Below the pieces are notes generated by a model, which searched no databases, had not been told where the DNA came from, and saw only the letters and a program-made list of their open reading frames with translations. Both the position numbers and the translations under genes were made by a program. A stretch of DNA of 32,168 bases from Kiloniellaceae bacterium (GTDB taxonomy: Bacteria; Pseudomonadota; Alphaproteobacteria; Kiloniellales; J153), in the NCBI GenBank assembly GCA_021776215.1, contig JAJFGI010000220.1, positions 1 to 32,168 on the forward strand, read 5' to 3'. Positions 23,175 to 31,146 of the stretch are shown here, piece after piece (within the stretch, counting starts at the first letter, position 1; every line of letters starts with the position of its first letter).

Positions 23175-23255
23175 TTCGCGAAATTTCCCTGTATTTTCCC
23201 TATTTAACAGGGAATTCTGCAGAGACGGGTTCGCACAAGACTGCCCGCACCGCCA
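23175..23255 (+). repeat. 81-bp direct repeat module, right copy
   Basis: Ungapped match to 8629-8709 (68/81). It holds TTCCCTG at 23185, TTCCCTA at 23196 and CAGGGAA at 23208, in the same spacing as the left copy, then GAATTCTGCAGAGACGGG. The two copies bracket the ectoine island in direct orientation, about 14.5 kb apart. Confidence 0.85.
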
Positions 23256-23992
23256 ACCTTTTCTTCTAGATATTTTCCGTGTTCCTGTGAACGTGCTACG
23301 GCCCGAGGAAACGCCCCGAATAGTAGCACAGCTTCGGACCTCCAATTGCCGGTATCCTCCGATTTCTTCTCTACAGCCACGTTTTCTCCAGACCTCTGGA
23401 CTCGCGCCAAAGATACGAGGTCGAGATCTGGCCGAGTTTCAACGACTTGAATCCGAGACACAGGGTACGGCTCGAATCTTCTTCCCTCGACCGGGACTGA
23501 TGCCCGGCCAACGTGCTCACCGAGTGCTTTCGGCTGTCATAGGCGATGCGCGCATATCCCACTCGGAAACTATTGCGATGTACCAGCTACGATGCGCGCT
23601 CTTCAGGAACTTAGCTCCGGTTCTGGCCGAAAAGCCAACTCACTCAAATGATCGGACGTAGATCGGGCTCCGACCCTCCAGGGACAAACAATCGCCGACG
23701 CTATGTTTCGGCTCGGTTTGGTCTGATCTGTGCCCAGAAGCAGACACTCCGGGGCCGCTAACCAAGTGCGAGTTTGAACCGGACCGGGCCTGTGCTGTCC
23801 GATCGCATGTTGCCTGCTGTTGAGTAGGCTACGTCCACACCTACGTCCGGGCCCTCTGACCCATCAAAGCCGAAGCATCGGAATGCTCACGCGACGAACC
23901 TTTTTAGCGGTCTCGTCTGCGCGCTTGTTAGCCTCATTTAATTCCTCCTGAAGCGCGCCAAATCCCTTCTAGACCTGACAAAGCCATCGGAG

Positions 23993-24808
23993 CTATCTCT
24001 GGAGCTGGCGTTTTTCCACGAAATCCAGGGGGTTGATGCTTCGTTCGATCTCGTGAATTTCTCGCCGAAGACTCTCGACGATCTCACCCAAGCGTTCGGG
24101 ATCGAGTCTCGCGCTCGTCATGTTGATGGCGATGGAGCCGACCACATCGCGGCCTTGGGGAAGGATTGGCACGGCAATGGCGGAGATTCCTTCCACCAAC
24201 CGGCCGTGGTCGAACGCGTAACCTTGTTTCCGGATTTCCGGCAACCGCCCGTTGATCTCGTCCGCCGACAATCTATTGAACTTGCCATAGAGCGGAGCGT
24301 TCATCTCAAGGATGACGTTGGCCTCTTCGGCCGGAAGGTAAGCGAGAATGGCCTGACCCGCCGGACCGACCCCGAGCGGGATTTGCCCGCCTATTTGGCC
24401 CGTCAAGCTGTCGATCATATAGCTGCCTTCCTGGCGGTCGACGCACACGGTGTTGAAGCCACTGCGTGCCATGAGGAACACTGTGTCCCCGGTTTCAGCC
24501 GCTAGCCGCAACAGAGCCGGGTGGCAGACACGCCTGAAGCCCGTTCCGTCGGCCGCTTGTGCGCCCAACGCGAAGAGTGAGAGACCGAGCCGATATCGCT
24601 TGGTTGCTCGCTCGCGCTCTATGAGGCCGTGGCGCTCGAGGCCGGCAATGATCCGATGCGCCGTCGATGCCTTGAGGTCGACCGCCTCGGCCAACTCCGA
24701 CGCCTTCGCCCCCTGGCTACCGACGTCTCCCAAGAATTTCAGGATCGCCACGGCCCTGTCGAGAAGCTGCGTTCCCGTGGCTTTCTCGGTATCGTTCTCT
24801 TCCGACAA
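23993..24808 (-). CDS. IclR-family transcriptional regulator
   Basis: A 271-residue IclR-type protein. The N-terminal winged helix (about residues 15-75: LDRAVAILKFLGD...ASELAEAVDLKASTAHRIIAGLERHGLIER) is followed by the IclR effector domain (about 90-255) with GQAILAYLP and GISAIAVPI. It probably controls the adjacent oxidoreductase/TRAP locus, with the inverted repeat at 26417-26439 a candidate site. The start is TTG in the only suitable position (GAAAG upstream); an out-of-frame ATG nearby ends at once. It lies 163 bases downstream of the MmgE/PrpD gene on the same strand. Confidence 0.9.
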   Translation of the reverse strand: MSEENDTEKATGTQLLDRAVAILKFLGDVGSQGAKASELAEAVDLKASTAHRIIAGLERHGLIERERATKRYRLGLSLFALGAQAADGTGFRRVCHPALLRLAAETGDTVFLMARSGFNTVCVDRQEGSYMIDSLTGQIGGQIPLGVGPAGQAILAYLPAEEANVILEMNAPLYGKFNRLSADEINGRLPEIRKQGYAFDHGRLVEGISAIAVPILPQGRDVVGSIAINMTSARLDPERLGEIVESLRREIHEIERSINPLDFVEKRQLQR

Positions 24809-24971
24809 TCCCTAACTTTCGCTCATCTGTGTGAACTGTGAACGTCCCATCGCTAATGGCCAATGAACAGGCCTGTTTCAACGATATTTTTACCAAACTC
24901 CGCTCCGGAAACGTCTGAAATCGGACAAGATGGTTTGAGAAAAGTATATCCCAGATCCTGAGCTTGGCCCA

Positions 24972-26342
24972 TTACGCCTTCTGAACCGTCAATCTAGGCA
25001 ACGGTTCCCGGGTTGCAACCATTGGGGTCGCCAAAGCGGTGCGAAGCGGCAGGATATCCCCGCCGCGCAGCGCGCAGATACCGGCCATAAGCGCCGATTC
25101 GAAGCTCGGATCGATGAGCTGCCGCGCGGCCGTGTCGAATTTCGATTCCAGGTCTGCCCACGTCATCGGATTGGCAGGTTCGCCCTTAGGGGAGAGTACG
25201 GTATGGGCCGAATGGCCGCGTGGTGTCGTGACCACCACGCGTGCGGGCACGGCATTCGGAAACATTGCATCCAGCTCAGGATCGACTATCAGATTTATGC
25301 GCTTGGCGAGCGCCAATACTTCCGGGTCTTGCAAAAAGCTCTCTTTCAATGGCAACAGCGCTTCCGTTCCGCGCAGCGCCGCGAGCGCCAGGCAGAACGG
25401 GACACTGTACTGGGCAGCCTCCAGATTATCGGGGGCCAGGTCGTTGTTGAGGCGGAGCGTGCGGCCGAAGGTATGAACCTCGATGGCCTCTATGGCCGCT
25501 GTTGCAATCTTCTCTTTCGCTTGCAGCTCAAGCAGAGCCTCGATCGCGGCATGGGCCCAGCGGCAACAGCTATAGGGCTTGAAATAGATACCGTCGATGA
25601 GCCAGCCGTTACCCAGCGCGGTTGTCAGTTTTACTGGATCATAGAGCCGCTCATTGTCGAACAGATCCACCGGGCCCGTGAAGCCTGCCGCCGCCAGGTC
25701 CACCGCTGCAAGCCCCGTTGCCGTCGCCCAGGGGATGCCCTCCTTGACGTGATTGCCCATGACGCGCGAGTAGGCGACCGCCGCCAGATTCGGCGCGCTC
25801 GATCCGGCGATGGCGATGGCCTGGGCGATCTCGCCGGGCGATAACCCGCGCAGCCAGCCAGCCGCCGCGGCCGCGCCTTGGCCGCACCAAGGCCCGGTGA
25901 CCAGGGTGTCGAGGCTCTTGATATCCCGGGCCGAGGCAACGCGCACAGCGATCTCGTACCCCAAGGCGATCGCGACGATCACTTGGTCAGCGTCCACGTC
26001 ATACGCATCTGCCGTCGCAAAAACCGCCGGAATAATCGACGCCCCCGGGTGGCCGGCGGCGGCACGATGACCGTCGTCCAGGTCGAGCATGGAGGCGATG
26101 GCAGCATTCGCGAAGGCGGCGCCAGGGACCGTCAGTCGGCCGGGCGAAAACCAAGCCGCGGCGGGTCCGGTTCCCCAGATTGCCGGTGCCGCATTGCGGG
26201 CGGCCCGCCCACCCGGACTGTCATATCCGACGACCGCCGCTGTCATCAGGTCAAACACGGCACTGACAGCAATGGCCCGGGTCGATTCCGGCACCGACTT
26301 GGTTTCGGTAATGAAATCAGCAAGGTCCCGCGCGATTGCCAT
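24972..26342 (-). CDS. MmgE/PrpD-family protein
   Basis: A 456-residue all-helical protein of the MmgE/PrpD family, whose best-known member is 2-methylcitrate dehydratase; others are cis-aconitate decarboxylase and cyclase/isomerase-like enzymes. Family features are LDLDDGHRAAAGHPGASIIPA (substrate-site His residues), NLAAVAYSRVMGNHVKEGIPWATATGLAAVDLAA, and YFKPYSCCRWAHAAIEALLEL. No prpB/prpC genes accompany it, so a methylcitrate role is unlikely; it probably acts on a polar carboxylic intermediate of the neighbouring pathway. The ATG at 26342 has GGGAGG upstream. It is divergent from the 2Fe-2S/oxidoreductase operon. Confidence 0.9.
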   Translation of the reverse strand: MAIARDLADFITETKSVPESTRAIAVSAVFDLMTAAVVGYDSPGGRAARNAAPAIWGTGPAAAWFSPGRLTVPGAAFANAAIASMLDLDDGHRAAAGHPGASIIPAVFATADAYDVDADQVIVAIALGYEIAVRVASARDIKSLDTLVTGPWCGQGAAAAAGWLRGLSPGEIAQAIAIAGSSAPNLAAVAYSRVMGNHVKEGIPWATATGLAAVDLAAAGFTGPVDLFDNERLYDPVKLTTALGNGWLIDGIYFKPYSCCRWAHAAIEALLELQAKEKIATAAIEAIEVHTFGRTLRLNNDLAPDNLEAAQYSVPFCLALAALRGTEALLPLKESFLQDPEVLALAKRINLIVDPELDAMFPNAVPARVVVTTPRGHSAHTVLSPKGEPANPMTWADLESKFDTAARQLIDPSFESALMAGICALRGGDILPLRTALATPMVATREPLPRLTVQKA

Positions 26343-26416
26343 GCTCGCCTCCCAGGCATTGTCGGGCAACCACAACGTGGGTCACCAGCCACGCAAATTA
26401 CATAACACCATAATAC

Positions 26417-26439
26417 GGAATAATCTACTTGATTAATCC
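26417..26439. promoter_or_regulatory. inverted repeat in the prpD-like/oxidoreductase divergent region
   Basis: GGAATAATC and GATTAATCC (8 of 9 positions complementary) are separated by five bases in a very AT-rich spacer between divergent operons. It is a candidate operator for the IclR regulator encoded at 23993-24808. CCATAATA also occurs on both sides (26408-26415 and 26438-26445). Confidence 0.5.
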
Positions 26440-26492
26440 ATAATATGAGATATACGATGTCCTTCAATGACTGGCTCATAGAGCAATTTCCA

Positions 26493-26511
26493 CCGCCGGA
26501 CGAACCGGCGG
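26493..26511 (+). other. leader hairpin before the 2Fe-2S gene
   Basis: A perfect 7-bp stem CCGCCGG/CCGGCGG with the loop ACGAA, ending ten bases before the GGGAGG ribosome binding site. It may stabilise the leader or be an operator; no T-run follows. Confidence 0.4.
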
Positions 26512-26535
26512 GGACCTTTAGGGAGGATGGGCAGG

Positions 26536-26847
26536 GTGCCCCAGGCCGCTGACTCGCAAGGCCAATTCCGGCGAATCGATTCCATCGATCGGCCCAGGAT
26601 ACGGTGCGTGGTGGATGGCGAAACGGTTGAAGCCCTCACGGGCGACACCGTGATGACGATGCTGCTACTGAGGGGACGCGACCTACGGGGTTTTGAGTTC
26701 GGCGACGAGCGCCGTGCCGGTTTTTGCTTGATCGGCGTTTGCCAGGACTGCTGGGTTCGCCGGGCCGACGGCACGCCGTTACGCGCCTGTACCACCCTGA
26801 TCGAACCGGGCATGGCGCTTGTGACAAGAGGTACCGAGAATGCCTAG
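26536..26847 (+). CDS. small (2Fe-2S)-binding subunit, HcnA/hydroxyproline-dehydrogenase-like
   Basis: A 103-residue ferredoxin-like protein with the plant-type cluster ligands C64, C69, C72 and C85 (FCLIGVCQDCWV...RAC). Such small subunits accompany two flavoprotein subunits in HcnABC, opine oxidases, sarcosine-oxidase-like and D-hydroxyproline dehydrogenases. The GTG at 26536 is preferred because GGGAGG directly abuts the ATG at 26527, leaving no spacing; the difference is three residues. It overlaps the next gene by eight bases. Confidence 0.9.
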   Translation: MPQAADSQGQFRRIDSIDRPRIRCVVDGETVEALTGDTVMTMLLLRGRDLRGFEFGDERRAGFCLIGVCQDCWVRRADGTPLRACTTLIEPGMALVTRGTENA

Positions 26848-28219
26848 TGTCGTCATCATCGGCGCCGGGCCGGCCGGCGTACGCGCGGCCGAAACGCTCG
26901 TCCGGGCGGGCCTTCGGGCCACGGTGATCGATGAGGCGCCTAGCAGCGGCGGTCAGATTTATCGCCGGCCGCCGCCCAGCATCGTTCGCGATTCCAAGAA
27001 AGTCTATGGCTTCGAAGCGGCACGCGCACGAAGCGTGCACCGAGCCTTCGACGATCTACAGGAGCAGATCGACTATTGGCCTGACAGTACGGTCTGGAGC
27101 GCGCAGGGCCGCAAGCTCGGCGTCATCACCAAGTCCGGCCCGAGGGACGCGGCGTGGGACCGGCTGATTCTGGCGACAGGCGCCATGGATAGGGTGATCC
27201 CCTTCAAGGGTTGGACGCTACCCGGTGTCTTTACCCTCGGCGGCGCGCAGGTCGCCCTCAAGTATCAGGCCTGCGCCATCGGAGAGCGCCCGATCTTTCT
27301 GGGCACCGGACCGTTGCTGTACCTGGTCGCCTACCAGTACGCGGCAGCCGGCGTGAAGGTGGCGGCGGTTCTTGACACCGCGACCGCCGGCGCCAAGCGC
27401 CGTGCATTCTTTGGTCTTATCAGCGGCGGCCGCACGTTCCTGAAGGGACTCTATTATCTCGCCTGGCTGCGTGCGCACGGAATTCCGGTGGTATCCGGCG
27501 CGCGGCCGGTGTGTGCTCACGCCGGCCCGGACGGTGCGGTCCGTGAGCTGGAATGGCGGGATGGGCACGGTTCCCTGCACCGGACCGCCTGCGATTCGAT
27601 TGCCACGGGATTTGGACTGAATCCCGAGACTCAGATCGCCGATCTCTGCGATGTCCCGTGTGTCTTTGACTCCGGGCAGCGACAGTGGGTGCCCGTCCAA
27701 GATTCCGATGGCCGTGCCGCCGTCGCGGGAGTCTATCTTGCCGGCGATGGCGCCGGTATTAAAGGGGCTGCTGCTGCCGAACTGAGTGGCGAGCGAGCGG
27801 CGCATGCTCTTCTTCATGACCTCGGCCATGCAGGAAGTGCCGAACGCATAAAGACTCTCAATGGGCGGCTGCGCCGGTTCGAGCGTTTCCGCAGGGCGCT
27901 GGACGAAAAAGCGTTCAAGTTTCCGGCCGACCTTGCCGCCTCGGCAGACGACGATCTCATGATCTGCCGCTGCGAGGGCATCACCGCCGGCGCGTTGCGC
28001 CATGCGGCACGCGAACACGGCGTGGCGGAGATCAACCGCGCCAAGGCCTTCACCCGGGTCGGTATGGGACGTTGCCAGGGGCGCATCTGCGGGCCCGCGG
28101 CGGGCGAAATTCTTGCCAATAGTCTGGGCGTTTCGCTGGAAGCAGTTGGGCGGTTACGCGGGCAGGTGCCGATCAAACCGGTGCCGATGGCCGCTTTTCT
28201 CGATGGCGCCGTGCCATGA
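26840..28219 (+). CDS. FAD/NAD(P)-binding oxidoreductase with C-terminal BFD-type 2Fe-2S domain
   Basis: A 459-residue HcnB/opine-oxidase-subunit-A-like flavoprotein. The N-terminal dinucleotide site is IIGAGPAGVRAAE (6-18). A central pyridine-nucleotide-disulfide fold with ATGAMDR and VYLAGDGAGI (near 298-307) follows. The C-terminal BFD-like 2Fe-2S domain (about 373-425) has C376, C378, C412 and C417 (CRC...C.GRIC). It should carry electrons between the amine-oxidising FAD subunit and an acceptor. It overlaps both neighbours, by 8 bases upstream and 4 downstream, so the three subunits are made together. Confidence 0.92.
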   Translation: MPSVVIIGAGPAGVRAAETLVRAGLRATVIDEAPSSGGQIYRRPPPSIVRDSKKVYGFEAARARSVHRAFDDLQEQIDYWPDSTVWSAQGRKLGVITKSGPRDAAWDRLILATGAMDRVIPFKGWTLPGVFTLGGAQVALKYQACAIGERPIFLGTGPLLYLVAYQYAAAGVKVAAVLDTATAGAKRRAFFGLISGGRTFLKGLYYLAWLRAHGIPVVSGARPVCAHAGPDGAVRELEWRDGHGSLHRTACDSIATGFGLNPETQIADLCDVPCVFDSGQRQWVPVQDSDGRAAVAGVYLAGDGAGIKGAAAAELSGERAAHALLHDLGHAGSAERIKTLNGRLRRFERFRRALDEKAFKFPADLAASADDDLMICRCEGITAGALRHAAREHGVAEINRAKAFTRVGMGRCQGRICGPAAGEILANSLGVSLEAVGRLRGQVPIKPVPMAAFLDGAVP

Positions 28220-29406
28220 CGGGCTTCGACGTAGCGATTATCGGGGGCGGGCTGGTCGGTTGTTCCGCGGCCCTCCATCTGAGTCGCCGCGATGCGTCCG
28301 TGGTTCTGTTGGAGCGCCGTCACTGCGGCAGCCAGGCCAGCGGGGTGAACTATGGCGGTGTGCGGCAGCAGGGACGGGACTTGGCGGAACTGCCCCTGGC
28401 GCGGCGCAGCCGACGGATCTGGGCCGATCTCGAGACGCTGGTCGGCACGGATTGCGAGTTCGAGGTCACGGGGCATTTGAAGCTGGCGCGCTCCGAGGCC
28501 GAAATGGCGGAGCTCGAGGATTATGCGGAGCGGGCCCGCGACTTTGATCTAACGCTTGAGCCCCTCGGCCCCGCTCAAATCCGCGCGCGGTTTCCTTGGC
28601 TCGGGGATGCCATCGTCGGTGGCTCGTTCTGCGCGGAAGACGGCCACGCCAATCCACGACTCGTTGCGCCGGCCCTCGCTCGCGCGGCTGTCGCGGCGGG
28701 AGCGGATATTCGTGAGGGCGCCGAGGTCGTTGGCGCCACCCATGACGGTCACATCTTCGAGTTGCGGCTGTCCGATAGCACGATGCTTCGTGCGCGACGA
28801 CTCATCAACGCCGCCGGGGCCTGGGGCTCGACCGTTTCCACCTGGTTCGGTGAGCCGGTGCCGGAGGACGTGATGGCGCCGAACATGTGCGTCACCGACC
28901 CGATACCATACTTCCTGGCGCCGAACCTCGGCGTTTGTGGTGGCGACATCTACGTCCGGCAGATTCGTCGCGGCAACGTTATCTTCGGGGGCGGGGTCGG
29001 CGTCGCCGACCGAACCCAAGTTAAGGCTCGCCCTCTGGCCGAAATCACCGCCCAGGCCGTCCGGTTGGCGGTCGGGCTCGTGCCGAGACTGGCAACCGCA
29101 CAAGTGATCCGCACTTGGTCGGGTATCGAGGGCGTCATGCCGGATGGACTTCCGGTGATCGGCCCGAGCGAAACCACGCCCGGCATACTCCATGCCTTCG
29201 GCTTCTCCGGCCACGGGTTTCAATTGGGGCCGGGCGTGGGGGCGGTGCTCTGCGAACTGGCTCTCGATGATGCGACATCGACGCCCATCGATCCCTTCCG
29301 CATAAATCGTTTTTCGATTGACGAGACATCGCGGCAAACAATTGGGCCTGCCGCGAACTCGCGCGAGCGGCCGTCGGATGCAGTCCGCCGGTCATCGGTC
29401 TCTTAG
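28216..29406 (+). CDS. FAD-dependent amine/imino-acid oxidoreductase (DAO family, HcnC-like)
   Basis: A 396-residue DAO-family flavoprotein. Features are IIGGGLVGCSAALHLSRR (8-25), the catalytic-domain stretch INAAGAWGS, and the C-terminal FAD-contact region SGIEGVMPDGLPVIG...HAFGFSGHGFQLGPGVG. With the two preceding subunits it forms a membrane-linked or soluble dehydrogenase for an N-substituted or D-amino acid (candidates: D-hydroxyproline, D-proline, opines, sarcosine). The substrate cannot be chosen from sequence alone; no hydroxyproline epimerase is in the window. The start codon forms an ATGA overlap with the upstream gene. Confidence 0.91.
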   Translation: MTGFDVAIIGGGLVGCSAALHLSRRDASVVLLERRHCGSQASGVNYGGVRQQGRDLAELPLARRSRRIWADLETLVGTDCEFEVTGHLKLARSEAEMAELEDYAERARDFDLTLEPLGPAQIRARFPWLGDAIVGGSFCAEDGHANPRLVAPALARAAVAAGADIREGAEVVGATHDGHIFELRLSDSTMLRARRLINAAGAWGSTVSTWFGEPVPEDVMAPNMCVTDPIPYFLAPNLGVCGGDIYVRQIRRGNVIFGGGVGVADRTQVKARPLAEITAQAVRLAVGLVPRLATAQVIRTWSGIEGVMPDGLPVIGPSETTPGILHAFGFSGHGFQLGPGVGAVLCELALDDATSTPIDPFRINRFSIDETSRQTIGPAANSRERPSDAVRRSSVS

Positions 29407-29444
29407 GCCCAACATGACAGCTACGCCGCTAGAAGGAGGCAAGA

Positions 29445-30467
29445 ATGTACAACAAGATTGAACAGGGTCTTCGCGTCAGTACGCAATTCCTGATATTTAT
29501 GGCTGCCCTATCATGGGGCATCTCAGTCGCATCGGCGGCCGAGTGGCGGCTTTCGACGTCATATCAGCCTGATTCGGAGGCCCATGCGGGATCTCTGGAT
29601 TTCGCCGAGCGCGTCAAAGCCAAGTCCAATGGACGCATCGACATAAAAATCTATCCAACGAACCAACTCGGCGATTGGACCGAGGTCTACGAGCAAGTCA
29701 TGAGCGGTGCCGTTGAAATGACGATGGGTGCGGTTCCGTCTACGTTCGACAAGCGCCTGGCGATCGACTCATTCCCGTACGCGGTCACGGATTATGCGGA
29801 AGCGGCCAAGGCCTACGCTCCGGGCGGTTACATGTATGAAATCGTCGATGACATTGTCGCCGGCCAAGGTGTCAAGATTTTGAGCACCTGGGCCCTGGGT
29901 ATGGGCGGTGGTGCTTTCACCAAGGCCGTTCCGGAGCCGCAAAATCCCGACGCCAGCCAAAAGATGAAGATTCGCGTCTGGCCGGGAGGCGTCACCCACC
30001 GGGCGCTGATGGAGCGCTTCGGCTTCAGCGTGACTATGGTCCCGTGGGACGAGGTCTATACGGCGTTGCAGACCGGCGTCATGGATGGCGTCATTGGGGG
30101 TAATCCCGAACTGACGGTCACCCATTTCAAAGACATCACCAAGATGTACATCCAGTACAACGATCACTTCGAGAACCACTACATCATGATGAACAAGGCG
30201 CTGTGGAACTCACTGTCGGCAGAGGACCGGGGCGCGGTTCAGGACGCGGCCGTGGAGGTCATGAATGCGCGCTTCCCCGTGGCAGAGGAATCCGACAACG
30301 CATACATGCAACAGTTGAGAGATGCCGGCATCGAAGTCGTGACACTGAACTCGGAGCAGGCAGCGAAGTTTGCTGCGGTCGCTCGCCGGGATGTCTGGCC
30401 GACCATCAAGGAAGAAATCGGCGATGAGCTCTACCAGCGCCTCAACAAGGAGCTGGGACTTCAGTGA
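29445..30467 (+). CDS. dctP: TRAP transporter solute-binding protein, DctP family (second system)
   Basis: A 340-residue periplasmic protein. It has a signal peptide (about 1-31, ending VASA-AEW) and a DctP fold with the carboxylate-binding Arg in MKIRVWPGG (R177). TMVPWDEVYTALQTGVMDGVIGGNPE follows. It is preceded by a strong AGAAGGAGG site and lies 38 bases after the flavoprotein gene, so the transporter likely imports the substrate of that dehydrogenase. It is clearly different from the TakP-like DctP at 3270. A 12-bp hairpin follows before the small permease gene. Confidence 0.92.
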   Translation: MYNKIEQGLRVSTQFLIFMAALSWGISVASAAEWRLSTSYQPDSEAHAGSLDFAERVKAKSNGRIDIKIYPTNQLGDWTEVYEQVMSGAVEMTMGAVPSTFDKRLAIDSFPYAVTDYAEAAKAYAPGGYMYEIVDDIVAGQGVKILSTWALGMGGGAFTKAVPEPQNPDASQKMKIRVWPGGVTHRALMERFGFSVTMVPWDEVYTALQTGVMDGVIGGNPELTVTHFKDITKMYIQYNDHFENHYIMMNKALWNSLSAEDRGAVQDAAVEVMNARFPVAEESDNAYMQQLRDAGIEVVTLNSEQAAKFAAVARRDVWPTIKEEIGDELYQRLNKELGLQ

Positions 30468-30487
30468 TCTGATTGACGTGAGTCCGT

Positions 30488-30519
30488 GTGGCGGTCGCGT
30501 CGCCTGGCGCGACCGCCAC
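30488..30519 (+). other. stable hairpin between dctP and dctQ (second TRAP)
   Basis: A perfect 12-bp stem (GTGGCGGTCGCG pairs with CGCGACCGCCAC) with an 8-base loop, 20 bases after the dctP stop. No T-run. It sits at the same place in the operon as the hairpins at 4342 and 16244. Confidence 0.8.
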
Positions 30520-30581
30520 TTCAATCCGCAGAGCTCCCCTCTGGGTCGGCGGAAACATCGGATCAGGGCAAAGAGTTATCG

Positions 30582-31145
30582 ATGACCGGTTCACAACAGA
30601 AATCAAGGCTATACCGCCTGGGGGAAACGGTCTGGCGTGTGAAGCTGTGGCTCAAAAAGGCGACGCTGGTCATAACATGCGCGCTGTTCACCATAATCAT
30701 ACTCATTGAAATCGTCTTTCGCTACTTCCTGTTTCTTCCTCTCCACGGCATGGAAGAACTCGCCACGTATTTGGCGGTTTGGACCTATTTCATCGGTGGC
30801 GCGTACGGCGCCTATGAGCGTTCGCACATCTCCGCCAGCCTGATCGAAATGCTGGTGAAGAGCGACCGGATCAATTTGCTCATAAAGGTTCTCGCCAACG
30901 TGATCACCGTTGTGGTCGCCGTGTGGATGAGCATATGGGCGTTTGAATACCTGGCCTGGAGCATTCGCCTGGGCCCGCGCTCGCTCGAGCTGAGAACCCC
31001 ACTCTATTGGGTTCATGCGTCGATGTTCGTCGGTCTGGCGTTGATGTCGTTCTATTTCGCGATCGAGCTCGTCGAGAACTTGCGAAAGGTAGGCCGTTCC
31101 GGAGATGGGGCCTCGATGGTGAAAAACAGCGGGGACGTTCGGTAA
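30582..31145 (+). CDS. dctQ: TRAP transporter small permease, DctQ family (second system)
   Basis: A 187-residue membrane protein with four predicted helices (about 28-46, 60-78, 103-125 and 146-168). DctQ features are IEIVFRYFLFLPLHGMEELATYLAVWTYFIGGAYGAYERSHI. The charged tail is longer than in the first DctQ. The ATG at 30582 has AAAGAG upstream. The large permease gene follows after one base. Confidence 0.9.
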   Translation: MTGSQQKSRLYRLGETVWRVKLWLKKATLVITCALFTIIILIEIVFRYFLFLPLHGMEELATYLAVWTYFIGGAYGAYERSHISASLIEMLVKSDRINLLIKVLANVITVVVAVWMSIWAFEYLAWSIRLGPRSLELRTPLYWVHASMFVGLALMSFYFAIELVENLRKVGRSGDGASMVKNSGDVR

Positions 31146-31146
31146 C

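Larger units (their letters stand above)
22734..23992. other. 1.26-kb gene-poor boundary with repeats
   Basis: I see no credible gene. Frames at 22961-23173 and 23204-23461 (minus) and 23287-23661 (plus) are composed of or overlap repeat sequence and have no recognisable domain or good start. The segment holds a weak hairpin at 22788-22806, four 21-bp-spaced units at 23025-23094, and the 81-bp module at 23175-23255. From 23256 to 23992 I see nothing identifiable; it may be decayed sequence. Confidence 0.65.

Noticed and set aside
23204-23461. Minus-strand 85-residue frame as a gene
   Set aside because: Its 3' part is the 81-bp repeat module read through (ending SLVRTRLCRIPC); similar frames arise wherever this repeat occurs. 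No domain or good start.
23287-23661. Plus-strand 124-residue frame as a gene
   Set aside because: Opposite to another spurious frame, unrecognisable composition, no ribosome binding site; more likely decayed intergenic sequence.
24972-26342. Methylcitrate-cycle prpD
   Set aside because: The family fits, but prpB, prpC and acnD-type neighbours are absent and the context is an amine dehydrogenase with a TRAP transporter.
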